32,269 nucleotides of DNA from an uncultured Oscillospiraceae bacterium (GTDB taxonomy: Bacteria; Bacillota; Clostridia; Oscillospirales; Acutalibacteraceae): assembly GCA_900540295.1 (NCBI GenBank), contig UQFM01000015.1, positions 1 to 32,269 on the forward strand, in the 5' to 3' direction. The notes below the pieces were generated by a model. That model saw only the letters and a program-made list of their open reading frames with translations, ran no database searches and had not been told where the DNA came from. Numbering within the stretch: the stretch's first letter is position 1; each line of letters opens with the position of its first letter. This document shows, in pieces, positions 7,348 through 15,190 of this stretch. The position numbers were made by a program, and so were the translations under genes.

Positions 7348-7363
7348 GGTATAGGGTGTATAT

Positions 7364-7816
7364 TTACGCTTTTGCGGCGACGGTTCTTGCCGCAGTCGGC
7401 GCAGGGGTAAATGTGGGCTTGCCGTTCGAAAGCGCGTCAAACTCCAAGCCGTCCACGGCGGTACTGTCTCCGCCGCCGGGGTTGGTCACGCTGATTACGC
7501 AGGGAATATTGAGTTTTGCACCCGAGGGCATTTCCCATTCCATTTCACTGTTGCAGTCCACGCCTGTTTTAAAGGCAAGCCCCGCAACATAGTCATTGCC
7601 GGGGTCACCGACACAGCGCTTGCCCTTAATGCTGACGGTTAAGGATTTGCCCGTGACAAGGCGTTTCGTCCAGCCCTCGTCCTCAAACGGTTTCCACTCC
7701 TCGGTATTGCCGTCAATGGCAACGCCGAAGCTTTCCACCTCGGCAATCGGTGTTGCTTCGCCGCCGATTTTGATTTTAAATTTGTTGTTAAATACAGGAT
7801 AAACCGTTCCTGCCAT
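7364..7816 (-). CDS. Major tail tube protein
   Basis: A 150-residue protein with CGGAGGAATCCTAA before ATG 7816. The sequence starts MAGTVYPVFNNKFKIKIGG and is beta-rich, with features common to siphophage tail tube proteins of the TP901-1/lambda gpV type. These include an AEVESFGVAIDG N-terminal strand, an EGWTKRLVTGKSLTVSIKGKR central part and a C-terminal Ala/Pro-rich end. It lies between the tail terminator and the assembly chaperone. The family forms hexameric rings that stack into the tail tube. There are no cysteine-rich or immunoglobulin-like extensions. Confidence 0.87.
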   Translation of the reverse strand: MAGTVYPVFNNKFKIKIGGEATPIAEVESFGVAIDGNTEEWKPFEDEGWTKRLVTGKSLTVSIKGKRCVGDPGNDYVAGLAFKTGVDCNSEMEWEMPSGAKLNIPCVISVTNPGGGDSTAVDGLEFDALSNGKPTFTPAPTAARTVAAKA

Positions 7817-8218
7817 TTAGGATTCCTCCGTTCTGTAAATGATTTTTACGGGGACAACATACTCGCAAATGCCGTTTTCCGTTCGCCCCATCCACTGCGG
7901 GTCTTTGGCGTCGAAATATGAAACAAGATATTTCCCCATTTTCACATTGGATACGCCGAAAAAAAGACGGTGAATTTCCTGCGCCTTTTTTTCGGCTTCC
8001 GTGGTGTCGTTCGTCCAATGCACCCGAATCGACACGCCTTTTTCAAAGTACTTTGTGCAAGACAGTCCCCCGATTCGCGGGCGGTTCTCTGCACCGAGAT
8101 TGCGGTTTTCATAAACACCGATGCACCTTGTACGGCTTTCCTCTAATGTACCCGCTGTGATTTCTTCGCCGACATCTGTGCGCGCCTGCAAATATTTACA
8201 AATGTCAAGTAATAACAT
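7817..8218 (-). CDS. Tail terminator / tail completion protein
   Basis: A 133-residue protein. The start is ATG 8218 (MLLLDICKYLQ...), because AGGAGGAAG lies seven bases upstream; the longer frame to 8305 would run through the previous gene. The start overlaps the stop of the upstream gene by 14 bases and the stop abuts the tail tube start, which suggests translational coupling. Size, an N-terminal helix followed by beta strands (VSIRVHWTNDTTEAEK, CEYVVPVKIIYRT), and the slot directly before the tail tube fit the tail terminator family, which caps the tube and joins it to the head. Assignment rests mainly on gene order. Confidence 0.72.
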   Translation of the reverse strand: MLLLDICKYLQARTDVGEEITAGTLEESRTRCIGVYENRNLGAENRPRIGGLSCTKYFEKGVSIRVHWTNDTTEAEKKAQEIHRLFFGVSNVKMGKYLVSYFDAKDPQWMGRTENGICEYVVPVKIIYRTEES

Positions 8219-8600
8219 GTGCGCCTTCCTCCTGTACATTGCGCATAAACGCAAGACAAATAAAATCGGTTTCAAAATACGGACGAAGCCAATGTGCCCC
8301 CGCATTCGGATTGTTGACCGTTTGGTAATTGAGCGCGTTGCCGTTTATGGAAATGCCGTAATACTGATACCGCGCATAGGGTGTGCCGTGCATCAGTGTG
8401 GCGCGGATTTCCTTGCCGTAGCCCATCACAACAAAGGTTTCTGCATTTTGCATTGTACCGATGTCAAACGGCATTCGCTGTGACGTGACAAGGTCGTCCT
8501 GCACATCCAGCATCGTTTTATATGCCGCGGTTCGGAGTGCGCCGACAAGGTTTGTTACCGTGCCTTGGTTGAGTCGTATTTGTACATGCGCCTTTGCCAT
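8205..8600 (-). CDS. HK97 gp10-like / minor capsid protein
   Basis: A 131-residue protein. The ATG at 8600 is preferred over an in-frame TTG at 8603; the ATG shares one base with the TGA of the upstream gene (TGATG coupling), with GGAG nearby. The sequence contains MLDVQDDLVTSQRMPFDIGTMQNAETFV and the ARYQYYG...WLRPYFE region. That is the pattern of HK97-gp10-type and Firmicutes minor capsid proteins ('LxRSxxxxxxxxxxxxWxTxYARxxHEG'-like). It lies between head closure and tail terminator, the standard position at the neck. The exact subfamily is uncertain. Confidence 0.75.
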   Translation of the reverse strand: MAKAHVQIRLNQGTVTNLVGALRTAAYKTMLDVQDDLVTSQRMPFDIGTMQNAETFVVMGYGKEIRATLMHGTPYARYQYYGISINGNALNYQTVNNPNAGAHWLRPYFETDFICLAFMRNVQEEGAHVIT

Positions 8601-9016
8601 CAAACCAACTCCAATCGTGTGTAGTTGACTGTGCCGTCGGGATTGTGTTCTTTCACAGTGCGGAAAATATGGTAGGTTTTTCCGAATAACGGTGTTTCAG
8701 CGGTCAGTGCTTCGCCACATTCCGCTTCTAAAAGTTCGCCGCGTTCGGTTTCCAAACAGGCATTTTTTACAGTCACAAGCTCGCCTGTCGGATTCTCAAC
8801 GTCGGGGAACGGGTCGCCCGAAAACAACGCTGTACCCGCAATCGTGACAATGCGCTTTTCTGCGGTAAATCTTTGTTTTGTACCGAATGTAAGGTTACAT
8901 TTCGCGAAAACCGTGCCAAGAATTTCTATACCGCCCGACATCGCAAGCCCGCCCGTCAGGGTTACCCTGACGCGTGTATGGCAAAGGCGCGGCGGCACAA
9001 GCGGCGGATAACGCAT
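8600..9016 (-). CDS. Head closure / minor capsid protein
   Basis: A 138-residue protein with AAGGAGGCTTTGAT before ATG 9016. The N-terminus MRYPPLVPPRLCHTRVRV is a typical start of the 'minor capsid protein' (head closure / stopper) family of Clostridia and Bacilli siphophages. It is followed by beta strands including CNLTFGTKQRFTAEKRIVTI and GTALFSGDPFPD. It lies between the head-tail connector and the gp10-like protein. The family role is to seal the head after DNA packaging and to make the tail attachment site. Confidence 0.8.
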   Translation of the reverse strand: MRYPPLVPPRLCHTRVRVTLTGGLAMSGGIEILGTVFAKCNLTFGTKQRFTAEKRIVTIAGTALFSGDPFPDVENPTGELVTVKNACLETERGELLEAECGEALTAETPLFGKTYHIFRTVKEHNPDGTVNYTRLELV

Positions 9017-9017
9017 A

Positions 9018-9392
9018 TCAAAGCCTCCTTACACAAAGCCCGCTTTGATTTAACACAGAATACACGGAAAGCGAGGTCACCGCCCCGCCGACAGATATGA
9101 TGCGTGACTTATCGAATGTGACGGAAACCCCGTCGAGGCTGTAAGCGGCAATCGCGCTGTCGAACAGTTCTGCGTTCTGCGTGCGGAAGTCCGCCTGCAA
9201 CAGCACGGCTTCCTGTATGCGTTCTTGCTGAAATGCGGTTAAGCGGGAAAAGCCACAGGCGGTGATACGGTTAAAGGTCAGCGCGTCCGTATCTAAGCTT
9301 GCGGCTTTTAATAAATTTTCAATTTCCCAATCGGTCAAATCCGTTTCGGGAAACCGTTTCTTGAATTGCTCTGCGGTAACGTAAGGCGTCAT
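9018..9392 (-). CDS. Head-tail connector (adaptor) protein
   Basis: A 124-residue protein. The start is ATG 9392 (MTPYVTAEQFKKRFPETDL), behind a weak GGGGGCGGA site just after the previous stop; the longer open frame to 9461 runs into that upstream gene. The N-terminus, with YVTxEQFxxRFPxTxLTxxE and an all-helical first 90 residues, matches the head-tail connector/adaptor family (gp6/gp15-like) that forms a ring under the portal. Gene order (capsid, small protein, connector, head closure) agrees. Confidence 0.8.
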   Translation of the reverse strand: MTPYVTAEQFKKRFPETDLTDWEIENLLKAASLDTDALTFNRITACGFSRLTAFQQERIQEAVLLQADFRTQNAELFDSAIAAYSLDGVSVTFDKSRIISVGGAVTSLSVYSVLNQSGLCVRRL

Positions 9393-9405
9393 TATTCCGC
9401 CCCCG

Positions 9406-9645
9406 TTATTTCTTAGTTTCGCCCGCTGTAAGCTGTTTGAGTTCGGATTTGAGCTTCGCATTTTCCGCTTTCAGCTTTTTGTTTTCCGCCTGCACGGCTT
9501 TGAGTGCGGCGGCAGAGACCTGCTTGCCCGCGCCCTCGGCAATTACGTTGCCGCTGTCATCGAGAATATCAAAGCCGTCGGCGATAAATGCGGATTTTTC
9601 GCGCGCTTCAATGGTGTACTGCTTGTTTCCTTTGACTGCAAACAT
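9406..9645 (-). CDS. Small head-region phage protein, coiled coil
   Basis: A 79-residue protein with AGGAGGTATCTTCAA before ATG 9645. The first 40 residues (MFAVKGNKQYTIEAREKSAF...) look like a small beta domain; the last 35 (ALKAVQAENKKLKAENAKLK) form a Lys/Glu/Leu coiled coil. Short genes of this type occur between capsid and connector in Clostridia phages, but I do not know an established function. A head decoration or adaptor role is possible. Confidence 0.72.
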   Translation of the reverse strand: MFAVKGNKQYTIEAREKSAFIADGFDILDDSGNVIAEGAGKQVSAAALKAVQAENKKLKAENAKLKSELKQLTAGETKK

Positions 9646-9660
9646 TTGAAGATACCTCCT

Positions 9661-10545
9661 TTATGCATTCGGCGCAAGGTTGATTTTTACGCCCTGCACA
9701 CGGTTGTCAATCAGGAACAAATCGCCGTATTTGCGGTTCTGATAGAGCCAGCCGTCACCGTTTGTGTGCGTTCCCTCCGGCCACAGCTTAATGTAGCTGT
9801 GCTTTTGCGAAGCGATAACCGATTTCGGATGCACCAAAATCATATTCATCTGCTTCGCCGCCGCACCGGGCTTAAACCCTTCGGTGAAATCGTACACGGT
9901 TTTCATGCGGTTCGACGGAATGCGCACCATTTTAACCTCGTCGAGATTGCGGACGTGGCGGTCAATGCTTGCCTGCCGTGTCACATCCAAGCTGCGGGTG
10001 ATTTTTTCCGCCTGCTTGAGCATGGTGTAAATGTGCGGTGTTAAATAGAGGATTCTGCCCTCTTCGGGGACTTCGTCCTCGTCCATCTCTTCCATCAGCG
10101 TGTCAAATTTGTCGAGAATAGTTGCCGCCGTGACGGCGTCCTGCGTGACCGTACCGCCGAGTGCGGTGAAATCAGTGTGCAGTTTGGAAAGGCGGTAGCA
10201 GTCGGTTTCGGGTACATCCTGATCCGTGATAAAGGTATTGGTGATATTCGCCGCAGAAAGCGCCTGATTGGTTTCGTCCACGTCCATTGCATCCACGAAG
10301 AATTCAATGTCGCGGTCAAAGGAGAGGGTTTTTTCCATGAACTGGTTCTGCACCGTTCCGCGGTTGAATCCGCCGTTGCGGCTGTGGTCTTTGTACCCCG
10401 TGACAGATACAAAGGGGATTTTGATTTTGTTTGCGCCCACAAAGGTCACGTTTTGGGTGGTGAGGTCGGCAGTCAACAGCTCGCGGCTGTATTTCTGCAT
10501 AATCTCTTTCTCGAATTGGGTTGCGTAGTTGACTGTATTCGGCAT
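9661..10545 (-). CDS. Major capsid protein (HK97 fold)
   Basis: A 294-residue protein with a strong AAGGAGGTAAAC site before ATG 10545. It begins MPNTVNYATQFEKEIMQKYS and has IPFVSVTGYKDHSRNGGFNRG (E-loop region). The FMEKTLSFDRDIEFFVDAMDVDE stretch is characteristic of Clostridia phage capsid proteins, and the C-terminal half includes ILYLTPHIYTMLKQAEKI and LVHPKSVIASQKHSYIKLW. It has no long N-terminal delta domain; a separate scaffold gene lies directly upstream. A ribosome site this strong suits a protein made in hundreds of copies. Confidence 0.9.
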   Translation of the reverse strand: MPNTVNYATQFEKEIMQKYSRELLTADLTTQNVTFVGANKIKIPFVSVTGYKDHSRNGGFNRGTVQNQFMEKTLSFDRDIEFFVDAMDVDETNQALSAANITNTFITDQDVPETDCYRLSKLHTDFTALGGTVTQDAVTAATILDKFDTLMEEMDEDEVPEEGRILYLTPHIYTMLKQAEKITRSLDVTRQASIDRHVRNLDEVKMVRIPSNRMKTVYDFTEGFKPGAAAKQMNMILVHPKSVIASQKHSYIKLWPEGTHTNGDGWLYQNRKYGDLFLIDNRVQGVKINLAPNA

Positions 10546-10562
10546 TTGTGTTTACCTCCTTG

Positions 10563-11174
10563 TTATTTGTTACCGAAAATCTGTGCAATAGCGTCGTCTG
10601 ACGCAGGGGGCTTTTGCGAACCGTCCGCACCGACACGGAAGCCTGCGGCGTTTTCCGCCGTGTTTTTCCATTCGGGGTGGCGTTCCAAAACACCTGTAAG
10701 GGCTTCGGCGACGGTTTTCTCGGTCAGCTCGCCCGCCTTTTGTGCATCGTGCACGGCAAGACAGACCGCATCCTCTACCACATCGCCGCGCACACCGCTT
10801 TTGTAGGCGGCTAACTGCGCTTTGACTTCCAAAAGCTCCGTATTCTGCGCGGGTACTTCTGCGGCAGGGGACTGATTTGCTTCGGCAGAATCGGGTTCTG
10901 CGCTTTCCGAGGATTGTTCCGCAGGCGGTTCACCGTCTGCTTCTGCGGGCTTCTCTGCGTCCGTTTCAGACGGTTTTTCCGCTTCGGCGGGTGTTTTCCT
11001 GTCCTCGTCCGCCTGTACCTTATCGGGCTTGTCCTGCGCCGATTCTGCGGGCGGGTTTTCACTGTCGGTTTTGTCTTTTTCCGTATCGGCGGGGGCTTCT
11101 TTTTTCTCCTCCGATTCGGCGGGCGGAAAATCCTTTGCCTTTTCCTCGGACGGTTTCTTTTCTTCTTTTGCCAT
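10563..11174 (-). CDS. Phage scaffolding protein (capsid assembly)
   Basis: A 203-residue protein with GAAAGGAGCT before ATG 11174. Residues 1-110 are extremely low-complexity Glu/Pro/Ala/Lys/Asp/Ser repeats, predicted to be disordered. Residues about 112-203 are a compact helical part (ELLEVKAQLAAYKSGVRGDV...) ending in the sequence DDAIAQIFGNK. A disordered acidic N-terminus with a C-terminal capsid-binding helix, placed immediately before the major capsid gene, is the normal scaffold design. The reading frame of the low-complexity part is kept open throughout, which argues that it is still under selection or only recently inactive. Confidence 0.85.
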   Translation of the reverse strand: MAKEEKKPSEEKAKDFPPAESEEKKEAPADTEKDKTDSENPPAESAQDKPDKVQADEDRKTPAEAEKPSETDAEKPAEADGEPPAEQSSESAEPDSAEANQSPAAEVPAQNTELLEVKAQLAAYKSGVRGDVVEDAVCLAVHDAQKAGELTEKTVAEALTGVLERHPEWKNTAENAAGFRVGADGSQKPPASDDAIAQIFGNK

Positions 11175-11205
11175 GATTTTTAGCTCCTTTCTTAAAAATG
11201 GGTAT

Positions 11206-11239
11206 AAAAACAGCGCCCTTGGTAAACCAAAGACGCTGT
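11206..11239 (-). terminator. Terminator-like hairpin before the scaffold gene
   Basis: On the minus strand ACAGCG + TTGGT pair with ACCAA + CGCTGT around a short loop and an internal 3x3 mismatch, followed by TTTTT. It lies between the Cys-rich gene (11258-11533) and the scaffold ribosome site. The bases after the T run, ATACCCA, are repeated after the hairpin at 236-261. Confidence 0.6.
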
Positions 11240-11257
11240 GATTATTGAATTAAGAGA

Positions 11258-11533
11258 TTATTTTCCTTTGCGCATATGCTTGGGTAAATAGGAATCATCT
11301 ATATTAGGGATTTGCTTGTATTTAGGGCAATCGAAATGATGACAATCCAAATAAATAGGGGATTCTCCGAATATGTCGCATATAGGTTCATCCCATGTGC
11401 CGTATTTCATATCGATATGCGTACAGCTAACACAAAGCGGAGTGAGAACCTCTCCAAGCAACGGTGCTTCCAAATGGCTGTGCGCTTCATCACAAGCCTT
11501 TGCATATTCTTTGATGCGTTCCTCATCAGTCAT
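11258..11533 (-). CDS. Small Cys/His-rich phage protein, possible zinc site
   Basis: A 91-residue acidic protein with GGAGGTGTTATAAA before ATG 11533. It holds a CxxC (CVSC), a later Cys (CDIF) and CHHFDC, a set of ligands that could bind one zinc ion. The overall pattern is CxxCxH...C...CHHxxC with FGESPIYLDC between. I do not recognise the family. It lies between the truncated minor head gene and the scaffold gene, a slot that often holds small, poorly conserved phage genes. Stop TAA at 11258 is followed by the hairpin at 11206-11239. Confidence 0.68.
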   Translation of the reverse strand: MTDEERIKEYAKACDEAHSHLEAPLLGEVLTPLCVSCTHIDMKYGTWDEPICDIFGESPIYLDCHHFDCPKYKQIPNIDDSYLPKHMRKGK

Positions 11534-11534
11534 T

Positions 11535-12002
11535 TTATAACACCTCCGCTACAATGATATATTTTCCCTTAAATATCTGTGCTTCTATTATACTGTATTC
11601 TGCGCTTTTTTGCAACAAAACTTCGTATTCAGACGGCAATCCGTTTGCCTTGTTGTAGGAGATTTCCTCTACATACGCCGCGCCTGTCTGACCGCCTCGC
11701 TTTACGAGTACCAACTGTACATTTTTATTGGACTGCCCCATATAGGACGCATCCTTCAGAATGCTGGTAGATGCAAAGCCTTTATAAGACAATCGATGTT
11801 TTTTCCATTCTATAAGCCTTTTCGGCAAAACATCGAATCCGTCTAAAAATCGGCTTTCCGTACCGCGCCACAAGACTGTATCCTGCGGTAAACGGCATAC
11901 GTTTAAAGCGGATTCCGTGTTATACAGATTCTGCAATTCTTCGGTTGACAGCGCGACATCAGGCACGCCGCCGAGGAATTTGTTCATCCGAATATAAAAC
12001 AC
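11535..12002 (-). pseudogene. ADP-ribosyltransferase domain, C-terminal stub of a phage minor head protein
   Basis: Numbering from the GTG at 12002 (155 residues), the frame shows the three signature parts of the ADP-ribosyl exotoxin fold. These are VLWRGT with Arg46, KGFASTS with STS 78-80, and SEYEVLL with the E-x-E pair 125/127. Glu as the first member of that pair is typical of arginine-specific enzymes. In Firmicutes phages such domains often form the C-terminus of the minor head (SPP1 gp7/Mu F-like) protein, which precedes the scaffold gene, as here. No ribosome site precedes either the GTG 12002 or the ATG 11987. The frame begins inside the hairpin of the neighbouring host operon, and the first part of the fold (the helix before the 'N-K-F-L' segment) is cut. 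A 5' truncation is therefore likely; a compact, independently expressed transferase is the alternative. Confidence 0.7.
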
Positions 12003-12031
12003 TCCGCCGCAGAAAAAACGCTGCGGCGGAG
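12002..12031 (-). terminator. Terminator of the ABC operon at the phage/host junction
   Basis: Perfect 11-bp GC-rich stem (CTCCGCCGCAG at 12002-12012, complement at 12021-12031), 8-base loop, followed on the minus strand by TGTTTTATATT. It lies 15 bases after the stop of the last operon gene. The truncated phage frame starts immediately after it. Confidence 0.8.
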
Positions 12032-12046
12032 CATTTTATACCTGTT

Positions 12047-12763
12047 TTACTTGAAACGTTCCAAATCGTAAATGGCTGTTTTTGCGTAATGCTCAAATCG
12101 GTACGGAGACCCCGGATAATCGGATGGGTTGTTTTGATAAGCGGCTTCTTCTGTCTGAATGGCTGTAATCAGCGAATCAATCTGCGCTTTTGCCCATTGT
12201 ACATCTTCGGGCGGCGTATCTCTGTCCTGCAACAGTCCGACAATGAAATAACGGTAGTACATGTGGTTTTCTGCACTGTCGAAATGGTCTGTGTATAGTT
12301 GCTTTGCGCGTTCGCGCTCGCCTGCGGCATACAACCCTTGGCAATACAGGACAAACCAATCATCGTCCGAACGGGGAGAGAAGGTTTGATTGTTATCATC
12401 GGTAAATTCCTTTTTCGGGAAAGAGGGCACTGTGCAGTAATCAGAAGAAAGCATGTGCCGATTTTCGAAATAAGCTTCAAATACAGCGGGCGCATCTTTT
12501 TTATCCACATAAGTAAATTCAGTGCCAGGACGGTAATAAACATCTAAAAGATGCTCATAATATTCGTTTTTACAGACGTTCGGCACAATTTTCAACTGCA
12601 TTTGCAAAAGGCGGAATGCAGTTTCATTCGGACACAGCTTGCCATCCGTTTTGTATTCTGTTTTGTAAATGCCGCTCGGCGTGAGTAAAAACAGATAGCC
12701 GAGTGTGAACATAACGGCAAGCGCAATGGAAACAATCGGTACAATCAGGCTTCGTTTGGTCAT
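12047..12763 (-). CDS. Membrane-anchored extracytoplasmic protein of the ABC operon (copy 1)
   Basis: A 238-residue protein with GAAAGGGGGGAAAGCAA before ATG 12763. Residues about 6-28 form a single N-terminal transmembrane anchor; the rest is outside the cell. The outer part shares a pattern with the products at 15191-16048 and with the C-terminal half of 13499-15166: an xxLLxxQ helix (residues 49-56), then D-x-Y-Y-x-P (DVYYRP, 74-79), then helical repeats of tetratricopeptide style (YCQGLYAAGERERAKQLY). It is the last gene of the operon, 15 bases after its partner permease. The function is unknown; a partner or sensor domain for the transporter is the simplest reading. Confidence 0.8.
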   Translation of the reverse strand: MTKRSLIVPIVSIALAVMFTLGYLFLLTPSGIYKTEYKTDGKLCPNETAFRLLQMQLKIVPNVCKNEYYEHLLDVYYRPGTEFTYVDKKDAPAVFEAYFENRHMLSSDYCTVPSFPKKEFTDDNNQTFSPRSDDDWFVLYCQGLYAAGERERAKQLYTDHFDSAENHMYYRYFIVGLLQDRDTPPEDVQWAKAQIDSLITAIQTEEAAYQNNPSDYPGSPYRFEHYAKTAIYDLERFK

Positions 12764-12778
12764 TTGCTTTCCCCCCTT

Positions 12779-13480
12779 TCAGCTTTTCACGGGCGCGCCG
12801 CGCATCAGCAGACGTCCGACGGACAGGAAAATGACCGCCGCCGAAAGGTCGCGTGCGGCAAGCGCGATTGCGGGAAACATTGCATTTTCCAAAAAGAAAA
12901 GGGAACCGAACAGGGAGTATCCGAATCCGCCGCCTTCACTGTATACCATGACAAGCATGAAATATATATATCCGCAAATGCCTGCGGCAGGAATCAGAAG
13001 AAATATGGATTTTTGCGGAAGACGGAGCAGAATGGCACCGAGCATAAACCCAAGCGCCATATACCGCAGTACAGACAGGAAAATGCTCCATGCATAAAGG
13101 GCTGCAGAGGGCTGTGCATATGTGAATGCATAGCCGATAACAGCATAGCTTTCCGGAAACAGTACGGAAAACGCAAGGAGCTGTATGCCTGCAAATAACA
13201 GTGCGGCAGGCAACAGGCAAAGGTAGGCGTAAAAAGCATGTGTGCGGGAAACGCCGCATTGTGTAAATACGCGGTTGCAGTCCCGAAAGGGGAGTAAAAT
13301 CGCAAGCCCCGCAAGCAGTGCGGGTGAATTTGAAAACGGTGCATAAAAGAACACGGAAAAAAACTCGCTGTCTGCGCCGCATAAATACAGAAAAATCAGC
13401 AGAAGCTGAAGCAGTGCATAAAGGCTTACAGCATACAGCATGGGTTTGCAGAGTGTTTTCAAAACGGTTCGAAATTTCAC
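12779..13480 (-). CDS. ABC transporter permease (copy 1)
   Basis: A 233-residue protein that starts at GTG 13480 behind AAAGGAGGAAG. It has about six hydrophobic segments. The N-terminus MKFRTVLKTLCKPM and the loop with QCGVSR (74-79) followed by an aromatic helix are shared with the permease at 16041-16817 (QCGVSR at 62-67), so the two are paralogues. It would form the membrane channel driven by the ATPase at 16814-17677. The size and the lack of a large loop fit the YtrC/YtrD class of permeases. It lies between the fused permease gene and a membrane-anchored partner gene. Confidence 0.82.
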   Translation of the reverse strand: MKFRTVLKTLCKPMLYAVSLYALLQLLLIFLYLCGADSEFFSVFFYAPFSNSPALLAGLAILLPFRDCNRVFTQCGVSRTHAFYAYLCLLPAALLFAGIQLLAFSVLFPESYAVIGYAFTYAQPSAALYAWSIFLSVLRYMALGFMLGAILLRLPQKSIFLLIPAAGICGYIYFMLVMVYSEGGGFGYSLFGSLFFLENAMFPAIALAARDLSAAVIFLSVGRLLMRGAPVKS

Positions 13481-13498
13481 GGAACTTCCTCCTTTCCG

Positions 13499-15166
13499 TT
13501 ATATGCCGTTCGGCAGGCGGTCTTCCACACCTGCTTTTTCGCAAAGTTGTTTCAGTTCTGTACGGATGTTCTGAACATCGGGTTTATCTAAATACGGAGC
13601 CGTGTTGTCGAGTATCTCCGCGGCAAAGGGAACCAAGGCTTCTGCAAGATATGCGCGTACCGCGTCGCTTTTTGCGCAATCCCAAAGTGCGGAAAATTGA
13701 CGGATGCCCTTATCGGCGTCAGTCAGCACGGTTTTATGGCTGATCAGCGGCACAATTTCCTGTGCGGCAAATACGGCGTCCTCCTGATTGGGATTTGTAT
13801 ATAAATACCACAGAAAATTATTGAATGCCGACGGCGCATCCAAATAGGCGGGTAAATCTATGTAGCCGCCGAGCGCGGGCAGCCAGCGTTCGGGATTTTC
13901 TTTCGGAATGGCTTTGTAATATGCGAATGCCTCTTCGTGTTTGCCGTTGTCATACAGCCAGCGGCAGTATATACTGGATACGTCACTTGCGGGGAATTGC
14001 AGTTCTGAAAATATTTCGCCGGCCTCTTCTACTACACGGTCTGTACAGTTGAAGTTGTTGCGGGCGTTTAAATATATTTCATAATACCGCTTGCCGCTTT
14101 CAAAATCGGTATACGGCAGGTTTGTATGCGGTGCGTAATATTTATCTGCTATGTGGCGCGCAATATGGAGTTGATACGGTTCTTCCGCAAATTTTTCCTG
14201 TGTCTGTAACAGCCGATAGGCTTTTTCATCGGGTTGATGCAGGAAATTTTTTGAAATGTAGAAATCTGTAGCCGTGTAGGCGTAGGCGTGTGGTTGCTTG
14301 CGAGTTTCAAATACCTGTTCGTCAATTTCGTAATGGTTGACTGCAACGGGTGTACAGTAATAAACGGCGCATATGCCGAGTACGGTTACTGCGCATACTG
14401 CAACACCGCGCAAAACCGTAAAAACGGTTTTGCCTTGGAAATTTTCTTTATGCTGTTCTTTGCTGCCGAAGCGGTTTCCTATGCTGAGGCAGAGAGAAAG
14501 TACAGTCAGTTGTACTACTTTTGCGCAGAACAAAGACGGTGCGGCGTATGCATTGCCGAAAAGGAAGGTGTGCAGTCCCTCAAGTAAAAACATATCTGCC
14601 GTGTATTCCGAATACGCTGTGAACCAGCGCAGACCGAAGTCCGCAAGCAGATAAACACCGAGGAGCAGCAGACTTTTCCATGCGGCGCTTTTCCAAAATA
14701 CAAACAAAACCCGTGCCGCGAGAAGGGCAACCAGTAAGGAAAGTGCGCACAAAAGGAAGGAAAGCCAAGTGATGCGCGCCATACTGCCGCCGAAAATTTC
14801 TTCGCCGAACAGAGAGGTCTGAAAATAATTTGACTCGGTGAACAGTTTGCCGTGTTTGCTGTTTTCTATACCGTCGGAAAGCATGTGCGCGATAAAAACA
14901 CTTGCTTCTGCGCCGAGTAATGCAGAAGGCAGAAATGCCCAAAAGGCTTTTTGCTGTGTGCAGCGCGGTATCTGCATCTGTAAAAACAGGCGGTCAAGGG
15001 TGTTGCCTGTGCAAAGCACAAACAGGAAGAAAAACGGTGTCATAAACGGGAAGCCGAGCGGACCGCGTCCGAGACCTTGTAACAGGCGGGAGAAAAATAT
15101 GCACACAATAAACAGCGGCAGAAAGCGTTTATAATACTGCCAAACGGCAGCACGGAATTTTTTCAT
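13499..15166 (-). CDS. Fusion of ABC permease and extracytoplasmic partner domain
   Basis: A 555-residue protein. Residues 1-235 are a six-segment permease (MKKFRAAVWQYYKRFLP..., with LDRLFLQMQIPRCTQQKAFW in the place of the QCGVSR loop of its paralogues). Residues about 250-272 are a further membrane anchor, and residues 275-555 are an outer helical domain with YRLLQTQ and DKYYAP (341-346). The second part matches, in order and spacing, the separate products at 12047-12763 and 15191-16048, including the anchor. This gene is therefore a natural fusion of the two genes that occur side by side elsewhere in the same operon. The C-terminal region adds about 120 more residues of helical repeats not present in the shorter copies. 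The start has GGATGGGGACTT upstream. Confidence 0.82.
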   Translation of the reverse strand: MKKFRAAVWQYYKRFLPLFIVCIFFSRLLQGLGRGPLGFPFMTPFFFLFVLCTGNTLDRLFLQMQIPRCTQQKAFWAFLPSALLGAEASVFIAHMLSDGIENSKHGKLFTESNYFQTSLFGEEIFGGSMARITWLSFLLCALSLLVALLAARVLFVFWKSAAWKSLLLLGVYLLADFGLRWFTAYSEYTADMFLLEGLHTFLFGNAYAAPSLFCAKVVQLTVLSLCLSIGNRFGSKEQHKENFQGKTVFTVLRGVAVCAVTVLGICAVYYCTPVAVNHYEIDEQVFETRKQPHAYAYTATDFYISKNFLHQPDEKAYRLLQTQEKFAEEPYQLHIARHIADKYYAPHTNLPYTDFESGKRYYEIYLNARNNFNCTDRVVEEAGEIFSELQFPASDVSSIYCRWLYDNGKHEEAFAYYKAIPKENPERWLPALGGYIDLPAYLDAPSAFNNFLWYLYTNPNQEDAVFAAQEIVPLISHKTVLTDADKGIRQFSALWDCAKSDAVRAYLAEALVPFAAEILDNTAPYLDKPDVQNIRTELKQLCEKAGVEDRLPNGI

Positions 15167-15190
15167 AAGTCCCCATCCTTTCTCAGTTGG

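Noticed and set aside
1..12002. General TGA recoding (stop-to-Trp) in this phage
   Set aside because: Several phage genes here end at TGA in a normal way with the next gene starting at once (for example TGATG at 8600), so only the single TGA at 2221 is anomalous.
12003..12046. An att site at the phage/host junction
   Set aside because: Only the terminator hairpin is present; no matching copy of its flank is seen at the left side of the window, and the other prophage end lies outside.
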